A stretch of 18,642 nucleotides of DNA from JAYWDA01 sp043779185 (GCA_043779185.1 JAYWEQ010000190.1:1-18642), one strand, 5' to 3'; numbered from the stretch's first letter, positions 1-8,206 are shown. Made by a program: numbers and translations. Notes: generated from the sequence alone by a model not told the origin.

Positions 1-221
1 ACCCATTCCGCTGACAAAGAAAAAGTTCCACAGAAATCTTCTCTGAAAAATTTGGGCTTTTTCTTTTTTAATTCTTTATAGGTTTGAACGTAAAATTCAA
101 CATCCGAGCGCGGTGATTGCACGGACTCTTCATAAAGATCATATTTATCAAATGAAATTCCTTGAGATTTTTTGGAAATGCGCCGAGCTTTATTGCGTAT
201 TGAGCTGATATTTTTTGACAT
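1..221 (-). CDS. Class I SAM-dependent methyltransferase, N-terminal part (runs off left edge)
   Basis: An open frame begins at an ATG (219-221) and stays open for 73 codons to the window edge, so only the N-terminus is present. The first 30 residues are basic. The visible end reads FREDFCGTFSLSAEW, which resembles the SAM-binding motif I of a family of uncharacterised class I methyltransferases (usual form REDFCGT followed by a Leu/Ala-rich helix and EW). The gene starts 6 bp after the E1 beta stop, so it is the third gene of that operon. A GAGG lies about 14 nt upstream of the ATG, far for a Shine-Dalgarno site, so translational coupling is likely. The methylated substrate is unknown. The family call rests on one motif. 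Confidence 0.72.
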   Translation of the reverse strand, partial: MSKNISSIRNKARRISKKSQGISFDKYDLYEESVQSPRSDVEFYVQTYKELKKKKPKFFREDFCGTFSLSAEW

Positions 222-227
222 AAAACT

Positions 228-1283
228 TTATGGAACCTCAGAAATAATTTCACGAATGCTATCAATAATTTCGTGTTTTTGGGGTACAGAATTATCTTCT
301 AAGTTCGGATGCAAGCCGATCCCAGGCAGATTTTTTCCTGCGATCACCTGAGGGCGCGCCAGTAAACTGTAGAACAGTTCCTGCACCACTCGGTACGCCA
401 AATGTTCGCCAAAGTTTGTGACTTCGGTATCTTCATTCACAAAAAGAACGCGGCCTGTTTTAGCAACCGAAGTTTTAATCATGGACCAATCGTAGGGATA
501 TATGGACCGAAGGTCGATCACTTCGACCGATAAACCTTCGTTTTTTACTTGGTCGGCCACTTCATTGCAAATCAGCAAATGCCGGCCATAAGAAACCACC
601 GTAATGTCGGTGCCCTCACGAGTGATTTTTCCTTTTCCAATCGGAACCAAGTACTCTTGCAAATCAGGCCAACGGGCTTTCCACTTGCTACGATCACCGA
701 TGGGCGCATCGATCATCGCTTTTAATTCTTTTTCATTGGCGGGCTCGCCAGGAATTAATTCTTCCCCGCGAACTCGCATCAAGGCTTTCGGTTTTAAGAA
801 AAGAACTGGATTGGGATCTTGAATCGCTGACAACATTAGGCCGTAAGCATCCAAAGGCGTTGAGGGCATCACAACTTTCCAACCGGCAAGCCTTGAGGCC
901 CAAGCATCAAATGAATGAGAATGATAAACCGATCCGCGAATCCCAGCCCCAACTGGTGTCATCACTGTCATCGGTAAGTTATACTGACCGTTGGTACACC
1001 ACAAAGTATTACCGGCAATTTTGAGCTGATCTATGGTATTAAAAATATAATCACAAAATTGAATTTCCGCGACACACCGGTCACCTGCCATCGCAATTCC
1101 CATCGCCATACCGATAATTCCACGTTCATCCAGCGGTGTGTTCCAAGATGTCTTGAGCCCTTGGGTCACCGTGAAGGCCCCGCCTAAGGGTGCGCCTACG
1201 TCCTGCCCAAAAATATCTCGAACATTCAAATGACGTTCTCCGTAATGCAGAGCCATGCGAATCGCTTGAGCCATATTTGCCAT
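228..1283 (-). CDS. 2-oxo acid dehydrogenase E1 component, beta subunit (branched-chain type, BkdA2-like)
   Basis: Beta subunit of the thiamine-diphosphate E1 enzyme that decarboxylates 2-oxo acids, probably the branched-chain ones, and passes the acyl group to an E2 lipoyl protein. With the ATG at 1283 it has 351 residues, normal for the family. The N-terminal half is a transketolase pyrimidine-binding domain: FGQDVG at about 25-30, the DERGIIG segment (51-57) whose Glu would activate the cofactor, and EIQFCDY. FLKPKAL and the C-terminal transketolase domain follow. EIQFxDY and VxFLxPKxL recall BkdA2 of Pseudomonas more than PdhB. A TTG lies five codons further upstream, but the ATG at 1283 has GGAG 9 nt before it and overlaps the alpha stop as TAATG, so coupled translation is expected. 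No E2 or E3 gene is in the window. Confidence 0.9.
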   Translation of the reverse strand: MANMAQAIRMALHYGERHLNVRDIFGQDVGAPLGGAFTVTQGLKTSWNTPLDERGIIGMAMGIAMAGDRCVAEIQFCDYIFNTIDQLKIAGNTLWCTNGQYNLPMTVMTPVGAGIRGSVYHSHSFDAWASRLAGWKVVMPSTPLDAYGLMLSAIQDPNPVLFLKPKALMRVRGEELIPGEPANEKELKAMIDAPIGDRSKWKARWPDLQEYLVPIGKGKITREGTDITVVSYGRHLLICNEVADQVKNEGLSVEVIDLRSIYPYDWSMIKTSVAKTGRVLFVNEDTEVTNFGEHLAYRVVQELFYSLLARPQVIAGKNLPGIGLHPNLEDNSVPQKHEIIDSIREIISEVP

Positions 1284-2329
1284 TAGAATTTTCTCCAATC
1301 GGCATTTTCATTATCAACATAAATATGATCCCAAACTGTTTCTGCAGAGGGAACGGGCTCTTTCCGAGCTGTTTCTGTCGCACGAACACTTTCTTCTTCG
1401 TAGGCCGTCCAAACTTCTTTCACTTTAGCTGGCGTTAGAAGGCCCGCCTTCAGTAAATCTTTTTCAAAAGTTTTTACGCAGTCGATTTCTTTTTCATCCA
1501 AATTCGCACCACTGGCCGAAGAATGTCCGTACAATCTAGAAACATTGGCTTCAATAAAAGAAGGCTTTCCCGTTTTGCGAATCCATTCCATCTCTTCTTT
1601 TAAAACTAAATAACTTTCTATTGGATCGTTCGCATTGATCACCCGAGACCGGATGTTAAAGGCGCGGGCGCGATCGGCGATAAACTTTTCACCGTGCTGA
1701 CCTTCATAGCTTGTCGAAATTCCCCATCTGTTATTTTGCACAGTGATCAACATGGGAAGCTCATGACCTGGCCTAGAGGCCCACACCAAACCTGAGGCAA
1801 AATCGCCCTCAGCCGTTCCGGCATCACCACCTGTTACAATCGAAATTCCTTTAGACCCATGCCGGCTTTGAGCATGAGCCGTTCCGCAGGCAATCGGATA
1901 CTGAACTTCAATGGGCGAGGTCACGGGTGCGACATTCCACTTTGGAATACAATAGTGATTAGAAAAATTACGGCCGCCGGTCGAGGGATCTGTTGCCCGA
2001 TTCATCATAAGTCTAATGGAATCAACCATCTCTAGTCCCATGGCGATCAACGTTGGTGTCCCACGATAATGAAGATGCAACCAATCGTATTGAACACCTT
2101 GGCCTTTATGAACCAGCATTCCCAGCGGAACACCCCAAGCCTCTTCTCCAGGCGCTCCAATCCAAAAATAGGATTCTCCAGCTCGATAAATTTTAATCAA
2201 ACGCTCTTCAAGGACTCGGGACTTGACCATCAGCTCATGCATTTTCAGCAATAAATCCTTAGAAAGACCCGAAAATTTTTTATTTGATGGTTTATTCTTG
2301 GATGACTTCGGAGAGGTCTTTTTGGTCAT
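1283..2329 (-). CDS. 2-oxo acid dehydrogenase E1 component, alpha subunit (branched-chain type, BkdA1-like)
   Basis: Alpha subunit of the E1 heterotetramer; it binds the diphosphate of thiamine diphosphate. From the ATG at 2329 it has 348 residues. The first 20 are Lys/Ser-rich and look disordered. The cofactor motif is at about 168-200: GDAGTAEGDF, then a Leu/Pro stretch and QNNRWGIS. This is the family motif GDG-(about 27)-NN with Ala as third residue instead of Gly. The upstream segment YRGTPTLIAMGL and the HYCIPKWNVAP loop fit the substrate-channel region. AAGGA lies 7 nt before the ATG at 2329. An in-frame ATG at 2335 would have only 1 nt of spacing, so the inner start is chosen. The gene overlaps E1 beta by 1 nt and is first in the operon. 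Pyruvate cannot be excluded as substrate. Confidence 0.9.
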   Translation of the reverse strand: MTKKTSPKSSKNKPSNKKFSGLSKDLLLKMHELMVKSRVLEERLIKIYRAGESYFWIGAPGEEAWGVPLGMLVHKGQGVQYDWLHLHYRGTPTLIAMGLEMVDSIRLMMNRATDPSTGGRNFSNHYCIPKWNVAPVTSPIEVQYPIACGTAHAQSRHGSKGISIVTGGDAGTAEGDFASGLVWASRPGHELPMLITVQNNRWGISTSYEGQHGEKFIADRARAFNIRSRVINANDPIESYLVLKEEMEWIRKTGKPSFIEANVSRLYGHSSASGANLDEKEIDCVKTFEKDLLKAGLLTPAKVKEVWTAYEEESVRATETARKEPVPSAETVWDHIYVDNENADWRKF

Positions 2330-2344
2330 CGCCATTTCCTTATC

Positions 2345-2409
2345 ATAGTCTCACTGTTGAAGCGTCTTCATGTTTATGCCAAATGAGCTGATTTTGTCAG
2401 TGAGATTAT
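2345..2409. repeat. Long-spaced inverted repeat around the E1 operon promoter
   Basis: Arms 2345-2356 and 2398-2409 are complementary over 12 bp with one G-T pair (core TCTCACTG / CAGTGAGA) and are 41 bp apart. One arm overlaps the candidate -35 element; the other lies in the leader just before the Shine-Dalgarno site of E1 alpha. This could be a pair of operator half-sites or an RNA stem that masks the ribosome site. Confidence 0.5.
2373..2400 (-). promoter_or_regulatory. Candidate sigma-70-type promoter of the E1 alpha operon
   Basis: On the minus strand a -35-like CTGACA (2395-2400, 5 of 6 to consensus) and a -10-like CATAAA (2373-2378, 4 of 6) are separated by 16 nt. They sit 45-70 nt upstream of the E1 alpha ATG, leaving a leader of about 35 nt. 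The -35 hexamer overlaps one arm of a 12-bp inverted repeat. Found by eye only. Confidence 0.4.
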
Positions 2410-2447
2410 GATCGCAAAACAGGCCCTAACGCAGCCTGTCTGCGATC
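2410..2447 (-). terminator. Strong hairpin downstream of prc (possible terminator)
   Basis: Outer arms GATCGCA (2410-2416) / TGCGATC (2441-2447) and inner arms ACAGGC (2419-2424) / GCCTGT (2434-2439) form 13 bp with a small internal bulge and a 9-nt loop. It begins 9 nt after the prc stop codon. No T-run follows on the minus strand, so intrinsic termination is uncertain; it may instead protect the 3' end or insulate the next promoter. Confidence 0.5.
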
Positions 2448-2456
2448 AGCCCCGCC

Positions 2457-4490
2457 CTACTTCCGAGCTTGGGGGCCGACTTGCGCTTCTTCAATGCCCA
2501 TCAGATCAAGAAGGACACTGGTTGCTTCCTGAACATCAGCTCGTTTTAAGTATTCCTTTTCACGCTCTTCTTTTTTACCGTATCGAGTCTTCGACTTCTT
2601 TTTCTCTTTCTCGATTTTCTCTTTGTCCTTCAAAATATCACTGACACGAATGACCTTGCCGCGATCTTTAGCCTTCACTAAATCTTCTTTGATTTTTTTA
2701 AACTCTTCGTTCTTATCAACCCGAGCCTGAGATTTATCTTTCAGAGTTTTAAGCCATTCCGATTTTAAGATAAACCAAGCGCCCTCGCCTTCTTTAACGA
2801 AAGCTGTATCAGATACGAAGTTATCGATTTTTTTAGGTGGCAATGAGTAATCCAAAGACTTTTCGCCAATCTCTTCGGTGCTGTAAGGACCTGGCAAAAC
2901 AACGTCCGCTTCAACTCCACGATGCTGAGTTGAATTTCCACCGGGAATAAAGAACATTCCGATAGTGACTTTTACTGCCCCTAAATCATTCGGCACGCCT
3001 CGAACAGTCTGAACACTGCCTTTTCCAAAAGTATGATCCCCGCCGACGATCACAGCACGTTTATAATCTTGTAATGTTCCAGCCACAATTTCTGAGGCAC
3101 TGGCACTGATTCTAGAGGTCAGAATCACCATCGGGCCTGGCCAATCAACAGCAGGTTCCGTGTCAGCAAAAACAATTTCAGAGCGTCCTTCATTTTTAGA
3201 AGATTGCTTCACGACGTTGCCCGTTTTAAAAAATAATCCAGCGACTCGGACAGCATCGTCAAGACTTCCGCCACCGTTATTTGAAAGATCCAACAACAAA
3301 CCTTGAACTTTATTTTCACGAGCTTGCTTCACTAATTTTTTCATATCATCAGCGCAAGTTCTTCCCCCGCGATGCGATTCCGCGTAAAAACTTGGTAAAT
3401 TGATAATTCCAATTTTTGCTTTTTTCCCGCCGATTTCTTTATCCAAGTAAGTGATCGATGCGGCTTCATCTTCTAACTTCACTTCGTCCCGAGTCAGCAC
3501 AACATCAAGACGTTTTTTTCCATCAGGCTTGCTGCGCAAAATACTTAAGTGAACCTTCGTTCCTTTGTTCCCACGGATTTTTTTAACAACGTCTTTTAAA
3601 TCCATATCGATTACATTTTCTAAAGCCCCTTCGCCCTGACCTACGGCAATAATTTTATCTTGCGGTTCAATCTGACCTGATTTTGCAGCGGCGCCCCCAG
3701 GTACTAAGGCTTCTACGACAGTAAAACCATCTTGTGAAGACAGTGTGGCACCGATACCCTGCAGTTTTAATTCCATCGAAATACGAAAGTCTTCCCAAAT
3801 GTCGCGGGACATGTAGCTTGAATGAGGATCCAAAGATCTTGCAAAACTATCCAAGTAGCCTGCGTAAATATCACCGACAGGCGTTTCAACCGTTCTTTTA
3901 ACGGCGCGGTCGTAATTTTTAATCACAGCTTTTTTAGCTTCCGGAAGTTTCATATCCGTTGCTAGATAATTAGAAATTTGAAAATGAACATATTTTTTCA
4001 AGAACTCATTGGCCTCTTCTTTATTCTTTGGCCAAGGTTTTTTATCTGGATCGTAAACAAATTCTGTTTTTGAATCAAATTTGTAGTCTTTGCCTAAAAA
4101 AGCTTTCGCAAATTCAGCTCGCTCTTTAACCCTTTGGTTCAGTAAATCTTCGACTTTTGTTAGGAAAGAACAATCCTGATCTTGGCTTTTTTTAAATTGC
4201 CCGGTCATAATTTTTTTGATCTCTTCAACATCTGATTGGATCAAATAAATTTTTGCTGAATCAATTCTTTTTAAGTATTGATCATAGACTCTGGTTTCTA
4301 ATTCTTTATCTAAATTGCTGTACTTTACATGATTAGCTAAGAAGCCTTGCTCGATCGGATAAATATATCGGCATTCAAGGCCCGTCTTTTCACTTCGAAG
4401 CTGGGCTTCTGCGCTGGAAAAATTTCCAATGAAGCCCCCAGAAAAAGCTAGAACACTGACCAGAAAAGTAAACTTAGACGAACCAGACAT
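2457..4490 (-). CDS. prc: Carboxy-terminal processing protease Prc/Tsp (family S41A), periplasmic
   Basis: Tail-specific serine protease acting in the periplasm on proteins with exposed C-termini. Residue numbers count from the outer ATG at 4511. Hydrophobic residues 14-30 ending in SSAEA (32-36) look like a signal peptide. A Prc-type N-terminal domain spans about 45-240, a PDZ domain about 245-340, and the S41 core about 365-545. The core has SASASE (469-474; catalytic Ser about 471) and TFGKG (494-498; catalytic Lys 497), matching the Ser-Lys dyad of E. coli Prc. From about 600 the tail is very Lys/Glu-rich. The inner ATG (4490) is chosen because AAGGCGG lies 5-8 nt before it and it leaves a typical short signal-peptide n-region; the ATG at 4511 has no Shine-Dalgarno site. 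Total length is 677 residues, close to the E. coli enzyme. Confidence 0.93.
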   Translation of the reverse strand: MSGSSKFTFLVSVLAFSGGFIGNFSSAEAQLRSEKTGLECRYIYPIEQGFLANHVKYSNLDKELETRVYDQYLKRIDSAKIYLIQSDVEEIKKIMTGQFKKSQDQDCSFLTKVEDLLNQRVKERAEFAKAFLGKDYKFDSKTEFVYDPDKKPWPKNKEEANEFLKKYVHFQISNYLATDMKLPEAKKAVIKNYDRAVKRTVETPVGDIYAGYLDSFARSLDPHSSYMSRDIWEDFRISMELKLQGIGATLSSQDGFTVVEALVPGGAAAKSGQIEPQDKIIAVGQGEGALENVIDMDLKDVVKKIRGNKGTKVHLSILRSKPDGKKRLDVVLTRDEVKLEDEAASITYLDKEIGGKKAKIGIINLPSFYAESHRGGRTCADDMKKLVKQARENKVQGLLLDLSNNGGGSLDDAVRVAGLFFKTGNVVKQSSKNEGRSEIVFADTEPAVDWPGPMVILTSRISASASEIVAGTLQDYKRAVIVGGDHTFGKGSVQTVRGVPNDLGAVKVTIGMFFIPGGNSTQHRGVEADVVLPGPYSTEEIGEKSLDYSLPPKKIDNFVSDTAFVKEGEGAWFILKSEWLKTLKDKSQARVDKNEEFKKIKEDLVKAKDRGKVIRVSDILKDKEKIEKEKKKSKTRYGKKEEREKEYLKRADVQEATSVLLDLMGIEEAQVGPQARK

Positions 4491-4549
4491 TTCAACCGCC
4501 TTTGATGCCATTAGGATATCAAATACCTATCGGAGCACATGGAATAAAA

Positions 4550-4579
4550 ATAATACCTGACTTTAGTAGGAGGTCGCAA
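4550..4579 (-). promoter_or_regulatory. Candidate promoter of prc
   Basis: On the minus strand, TTGCGA (4574-4579) and TATTAT (4550-4555, 5 of 6) are separated by 18 nt. They lie in the spacer between the HAD gene stop and prc, 60-90 nt before the chosen prc start. Found by eye; no terminator is seen between the two genes, so read-through from topA is also possible. Confidence 0.4.
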
Positions 4580-4595
4580 ACAATGTCGAATCCCT

Positions 4596-5462
4596 TTATC
4601 GATCTTCAAATAACGATAACTGCGATGGGCTTTGAATTGGCTCAGAGCGCAGGCCCGACAGCGTGACTTCGTGCTTAATAAAATTTCCTTTATGAGTCTC
4701 AATCATAAAAAATGACATCTCCGGATAGCTGGACTTTAGGCGAGTCATTTCTTCTACAATCAGCTGAATATTTCTGGGATCATCGTCTGACATGCCAAAT
4801 CGATGGTGCGGATTATGTCCGTAAGTTTTTATGGCCTCTTCAACACTGGCGCGAATGGCCCGTTGCTTCAGCTCTGCAACGCCCATCACCAGCTCTTGAT
4901 CACCTAAAAGGTGTCTTGTTGGATGATGACTGACCGGAAAAACACTTAAGTAATTGGGCTCCATGGGAAGCCATTTCTGCGAGACAAATTCCCGCACACC
5001 GGCTTTTAAAGTCTCGGGATGATGGCCCCGCGCCGTGATCAAAGAAACAGGCCTTTGATTGAACGTTGCGTGATAAAAGCATTCCCAAGAAGGCCCTTTC
5101 CAATTGAAGTCTGGTAAATTTAGAATGGTGGCCACATCTTCAATAAAAAATTGTCGGCTTTTTCCTTCATGGTCTCGAAAATTTCTAAAAGTTCCATTGT
5201 GGTCTAATTCTCTGATCTCATATTTCTCAAAAGGGCCGGTTTTTCCAATTTGTGGATGCACCTGACCATACTCGCCCGTAGTGATGACAAGCTCACTGCC
5301 ATTTTCTTTGTGGAATAACACCAATGGTGTTGTTAAGAAGGCAATATTATCGTCGAAATCAAAAAAGTAAAAACTACGGCCGCCAAGATGGTAGTTTCGA
5401 TCCTTTTCTGGGGACCTGGGAAGACCAATTTCAAGTTGGCTTTTTTTCACATCATCAGCCAT
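4596..5462 (-). CDS. HAD-fold protein with a C-terminal QLSLF motif, function unknown
   Basis: The protein has 288 residues and no family I can name. HAD-type motifs are in order: FFDFDDNI (33-40), which would be motif I with Asp35 as nucleophile and Asp37; SLITARG (140-146) as motif II with Thr143; Lys212 as a candidate motif III; and GMSDDDPRNI (223-232) as the acidic motif IV. A large insert lies between motifs I and II (about 45-135), where a cap domain would be. These residues predict a Mg-dependent phosphotransferase or phosphatase. The last residues read SPSQLSLFEDR; QLSLF (281-285) equals the consensus beta sliding-clamp-binding pentapeptide QL(S/D)LF. The ATG lies 5 bp after the topA stop with AGGA just before it, so the gene is cotranscribed with topA. 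A DNA-linked role is an inference. Confidence 0.75.
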   Translation of the reverse strand: MADDVKKSQLEIGLPRSPEKDRNYHLGGRSFYFFDFDDNIAFLTTPLVLFHKENGSELVITTGEYGQVHPQIGKTGPFEKYEIRELDHNGTFRNFRDHEGKSRQFFIEDVATILNLPDFNWKGPSWECFYHATFNQRPVSLITARGHHPETLKAGVREFVSQKWLPMEPNYLSVFPVSHHPTRHLLGDQELVMGVAELKQRAIRASVEEAIKTYGHNPHHRFGMSDDDPRNIQLIVEEMTRLKSSYPEMSFFMIETHKGNFIKHEVTLSGLRSEPIQSPSQLSLFEDR

Positions 5463-5467
5463 AGATC

Positions 5468-8206
5468 CTATTTTGCTCGCTTGCGCGTGATCACCTTTTT
5501 AACTCCCAAGGCTTGCGCCTTCCGAGCTGCGGGAGATGGAATTTTTACGCCAGCCATTGGAGCTAAAGCAGGCTTTTTTGCTTTTTTAGCAACCTTGCCT
5601 TTTCCGCTGGTTTTCACGGTCAATTCCTTGGGCTTACTTAAATTGTATTTATCATCTTTTTGCGCCAAAAGGTCTAAGGCTTGCTCTAAAGTCACGCCTT
5701 CCGGAGTGATTCCTTCACCTAAGGAGGCACTGACTTTTCCACATTTTACATACGGCCCATAACGGCCGTTATAAACTTGAATCACTTCATCCGTTTTTGG
5801 ATGCGGACCGAATTCTTTTAAAGCTGACGCTTTGCCTCGGCCTTTTTTCGGCTGATTTAAAAGTTCTAAAGCGCGCACTAAATCAATCTGAAAAATACTT
5901 TCTGCTTTAGGAATTGATCGATAATCTCCTTCATGCACAATAAAGGGACCAAAACGACCAAGCCCTGCTTTAATTTCTTTCTGAGTGCCCGGATGCAGAC
6001 CCAAAGTTTTCGGCAAGAGCAACAAATCAACCGCCTGCTCCAGAGTCACAAGTGTCGGCTCAGTTCCCGGTGGAATTGAAGCTCGCTTTGGTTTTGGATT
6101 TTCATCCGTCAAATCACCCAGCTGAACATAGGGCCCGTAACGACCACTTAACACATAAATGGGCTCGCCTGTTTTAGGATCTTTTCCTAAGGCATCAGCC
6201 CCATTAATTTTTTGATCAATCCACTTTTCAACATCTACAGATGTTACATCAGCTGGCGATTCGCTTTCGGGAATTGAAGCACTTACTTTTTCGCCATCTC
6301 GTTTTGACGTCACGTAAGCGCCGTAACGACCCACGTGAAAGGCATAGGATTCCAGCCCTTCCAAACGAATCGTTCGAGCTTCATCGGCATCAATTTTTTC
6401 ACCTTGCGCATCGACTTGGGATTTCAAACCTTTTTGTCCAAAATAAATCGATTTTAAATATTTTTTCCAATCTAAATCGCCTTCAGCAATATGATCCAAA
6501 GATTCTTCCATGCCGCTGGTAAAACCCAAATCAACATACTCTGGCAAATAACGGCTTAAAAGTTTTGAAACCACCATGGCTGTAAAAGTTGGCACTAAGG
6601 CCGTCGCGTTCTTTCGCACATAACCGCGATCGATAATGGTGCCAATAACAGAAGCATAAGTCGAAGGTCGCCCAATGCCTTCTTTTTCCATTGTTTGCAC
6701 TAGCGAGGCCTCAGTAAATCGAGCCGGCGGCTTTGTCTCATGCGAGGTTGGTTCCATTTTATTTAATTTTACGGTTTCGCGAACTTTTAAAGCAGGAAGG
6801 CGAACTTCGCGTTCCATCAATTCCGCTTCAGGATCATCACTGCCCTCAACGTAGGCTCGTAAAAATCCAGAAAATTCAATCGTCATGCCGTTTGCCGCAA
6901 AAAGGGCCGAGCCCGCTTGAATTTTTGCAGACACTTGTTTTTGTCTAGCATCAACCATTTGACTGGCCATGGTGCGTTTCCAAATCAACTCATAAAGTTT
7001 TAATTGCGTGCCGGTTAAGCCCGTTAAATCAGGATCAACAAACTCAGTTCCCGCCGGACGAATCGCCTCATGGGCTTCTTGCGCACCCTTGGCTTTCTTA
7101 CCCGTATAACTGCGTGGAGCCTCAGGCAAAAATTCTTTTCCATATTTATGCACAATATTTTTACGAGCCGCCGAAATCGCTTCCTGAGAAAGAAAATTCG
7201 AATCTGTTCTCATGTAAGTGATAAAACCTTGCTCGTACAATTTTTGTGCGACTTGCATGGTTTCCCGCGAGCTTAATCCTAATTTACGATTGGATTCCTG
7301 CTGCAAGGTTGAAGTGATAAAAGGTGGCGCTGGCTTTCGTGTGGTGGGTCGTTCTTCCACTTCGCTAACAACAAACGCACCCTTTTCTACTTCTTTTAAA
7401 ACATCATTTGATTTTTTTTCATCTAAAACTAAGAAATCTTTTCCTTCGTTTAATTTTCCAGTTAAAGGATCAAAGTCTTTTCCCGTCGCAATTCGAGTAT
7501 TTTTATAAGATTGCAAACGTGTTTCAAATTCGACGCCGTCTTTATTTAAGAACGCTAAAAGTCCCCAATAAGCACTTTTCTTAAATCGAATGCGCTCATG
7601 CTCCCGCTCGACGATCAATCGCACAGCCACGGATTGCACACGTCCTGCCGAAAGACCGTAAGCAATTTTTTTCCAGATCAAAGGCGAAATCGTATAGCCC
7701 ACCAGTCGATCTAAGATCCTTCGAGCTTCTTGGGCACGCACTAAGTTAAAATCAATTTCACGAGTTTCTTTTAAAGATTTTTGAATCGCTTCTTGGGTGA
7801 TCTCATGAAAGACCATCCTTTTTGTTGGAATTTTAGGTTTTAAAACTTCGACCAAGTGCCAAGAAATACTTTCCCCTTCGCGGTCTTCGTCCGTCGCAAG
7901 GTAAAGCTCGCTGGCTCCTTCTAATTTATCACGCAAAATTTTAACAACTTTTTCTTTATCCCGAGGAATGCAATAAATCGGGTCAAAGTTGTTTTCAACA
8001 TTCACACCCAGTTGTGACCATTTTTCTTTTTTAAATTTGGCAGGAATATCTTTGGCAGACCGTGGTAAATCTCGAATATGACCCATGCAAGACTCAACAA
8101 TATAGCCTTTGCCTAAGAACTTTCGGATGGTTTTTGCTTTCGTCGGAGACTCAACGATCACCAGCTTTGCGCCCGCATTTGATTTACTAACTACTTTTTT
8201 TGCCAT
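5468..8206 (-). CDS. topA: DNA topoisomerase I (type IA)
   Basis: Relaxes negative supercoils by cutting one DNA strand through a 5'-phosphotyrosine. The 912-residue protein has an N-terminal Toprim domain (VESPTKA at 18-24 with Glu19; ATDEDREGE at 104-112), then SAGRVQSVAVRLI (186-198), and the active-site segment FITYMRTDS with Tyr331. The conserved EGIGRPSTYA is at 509-518. The C-terminus lacks the Cys4 zinc ribbons of E. coli TopA; it has four topoisomerase C-terminal repeats marked by GRYGAYV (626), GRYGPYV (688), GRFGPFI (750) and GRYGPYV (814). A Lys-rich basic tail (about 857-912) follows. AAGG stands 4 nt before the ATG. It is the first gene of the operon with the HAD-fold gene 5 bp downstream. 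Confidence 0.97.
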   Translation of the reverse strand: MAKKVVSKSNAGAKLVIVESPTKAKTIRKFLGKGYIVESCMGHIRDLPRSAKDIPAKFKKEKWSQLGVNVENNFDPIYCIPRDKEKVVKILRDKLEGASELYLATDEDREGESISWHLVEVLKPKIPTKRMVFHEITQEAIQKSLKETREIDFNLVRAQEARRILDRLVGYTISPLIWKKIAYGLSAGRVQSVAVRLIVEREHERIRFKKSAYWGLLAFLNKDGVEFETRLQSYKNTRIATGKDFDPLTGKLNEGKDFLVLDEKKSNDVLKEVEKGAFVVSEVEERPTTRKPAPPFITSTLQQESNRKLGLSSRETMQVAQKLYEQGFITYMRTDSNFLSQEAISAARKNIVHKYGKEFLPEAPRSYTGKKAKGAQEAHEAIRPAGTEFVDPDLTGLTGTQLKLYELIWKRTMASQMVDARQKQVSAKIQAGSALFAANGMTIEFSGFLRAYVEGSDDPEAELMEREVRLPALKVRETVKLNKMEPTSHETKPPARFTEASLVQTMEKEGIGRPSTYASVIGTIIDRGYVRKNATALVPTFTAMVVSKLLSRYLPEYVDLGFTSGMEESLDHIAEGDLDWKKYLKSIYFGQKGLKSQVDAQGEKIDADEARTIRLEGLESYAFHVGRYGAYVTSKRDGEKVSASIPESESPADVTSVDVEKWIDQKINGADALGKDPKTGEPIYVLSGRYGPYVQLGDLTDENPKPKRASIPPGTEPTLVTLEQAVDLLLLPKTLGLHPGTQKEIKAGLGRFGPFIVHEGDYRSIPKAESIFQIDLVRALELLNQPKKGRGKASALKEFGPHPKTDEVIQVYNGRYGPYVKCGKVSASLGEGITPEGVTLEQALDLLAQKDDKYNLSKPKELTVKTSGKGKVAKKAKKPALAPMAGVKIPSPAARKAQALGVKKVITRKRAK

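Noticed and set aside
68..265. Minus-strand frame of 65 codons overlapping the E1 beta stop and the methyltransferase start
   Set aside because: It is out of frame with both neighbours; the methyltransferase frame has the recognisable REDFCGT motif and a clean start at 221.
1284..1298. TTG start five codons upstream for E1 beta
   Set aside because: The ATG at 1283 has GGAG at 9 nt and forms the common TAATG overlap with the alpha stop.
5388..5762. Plus-strand frame of 124 codons opposite the end of topA and the start of the HAD gene
   Set aside because: It runs antisense across two well-supported genes and has no recognisable domain or ribosome site.
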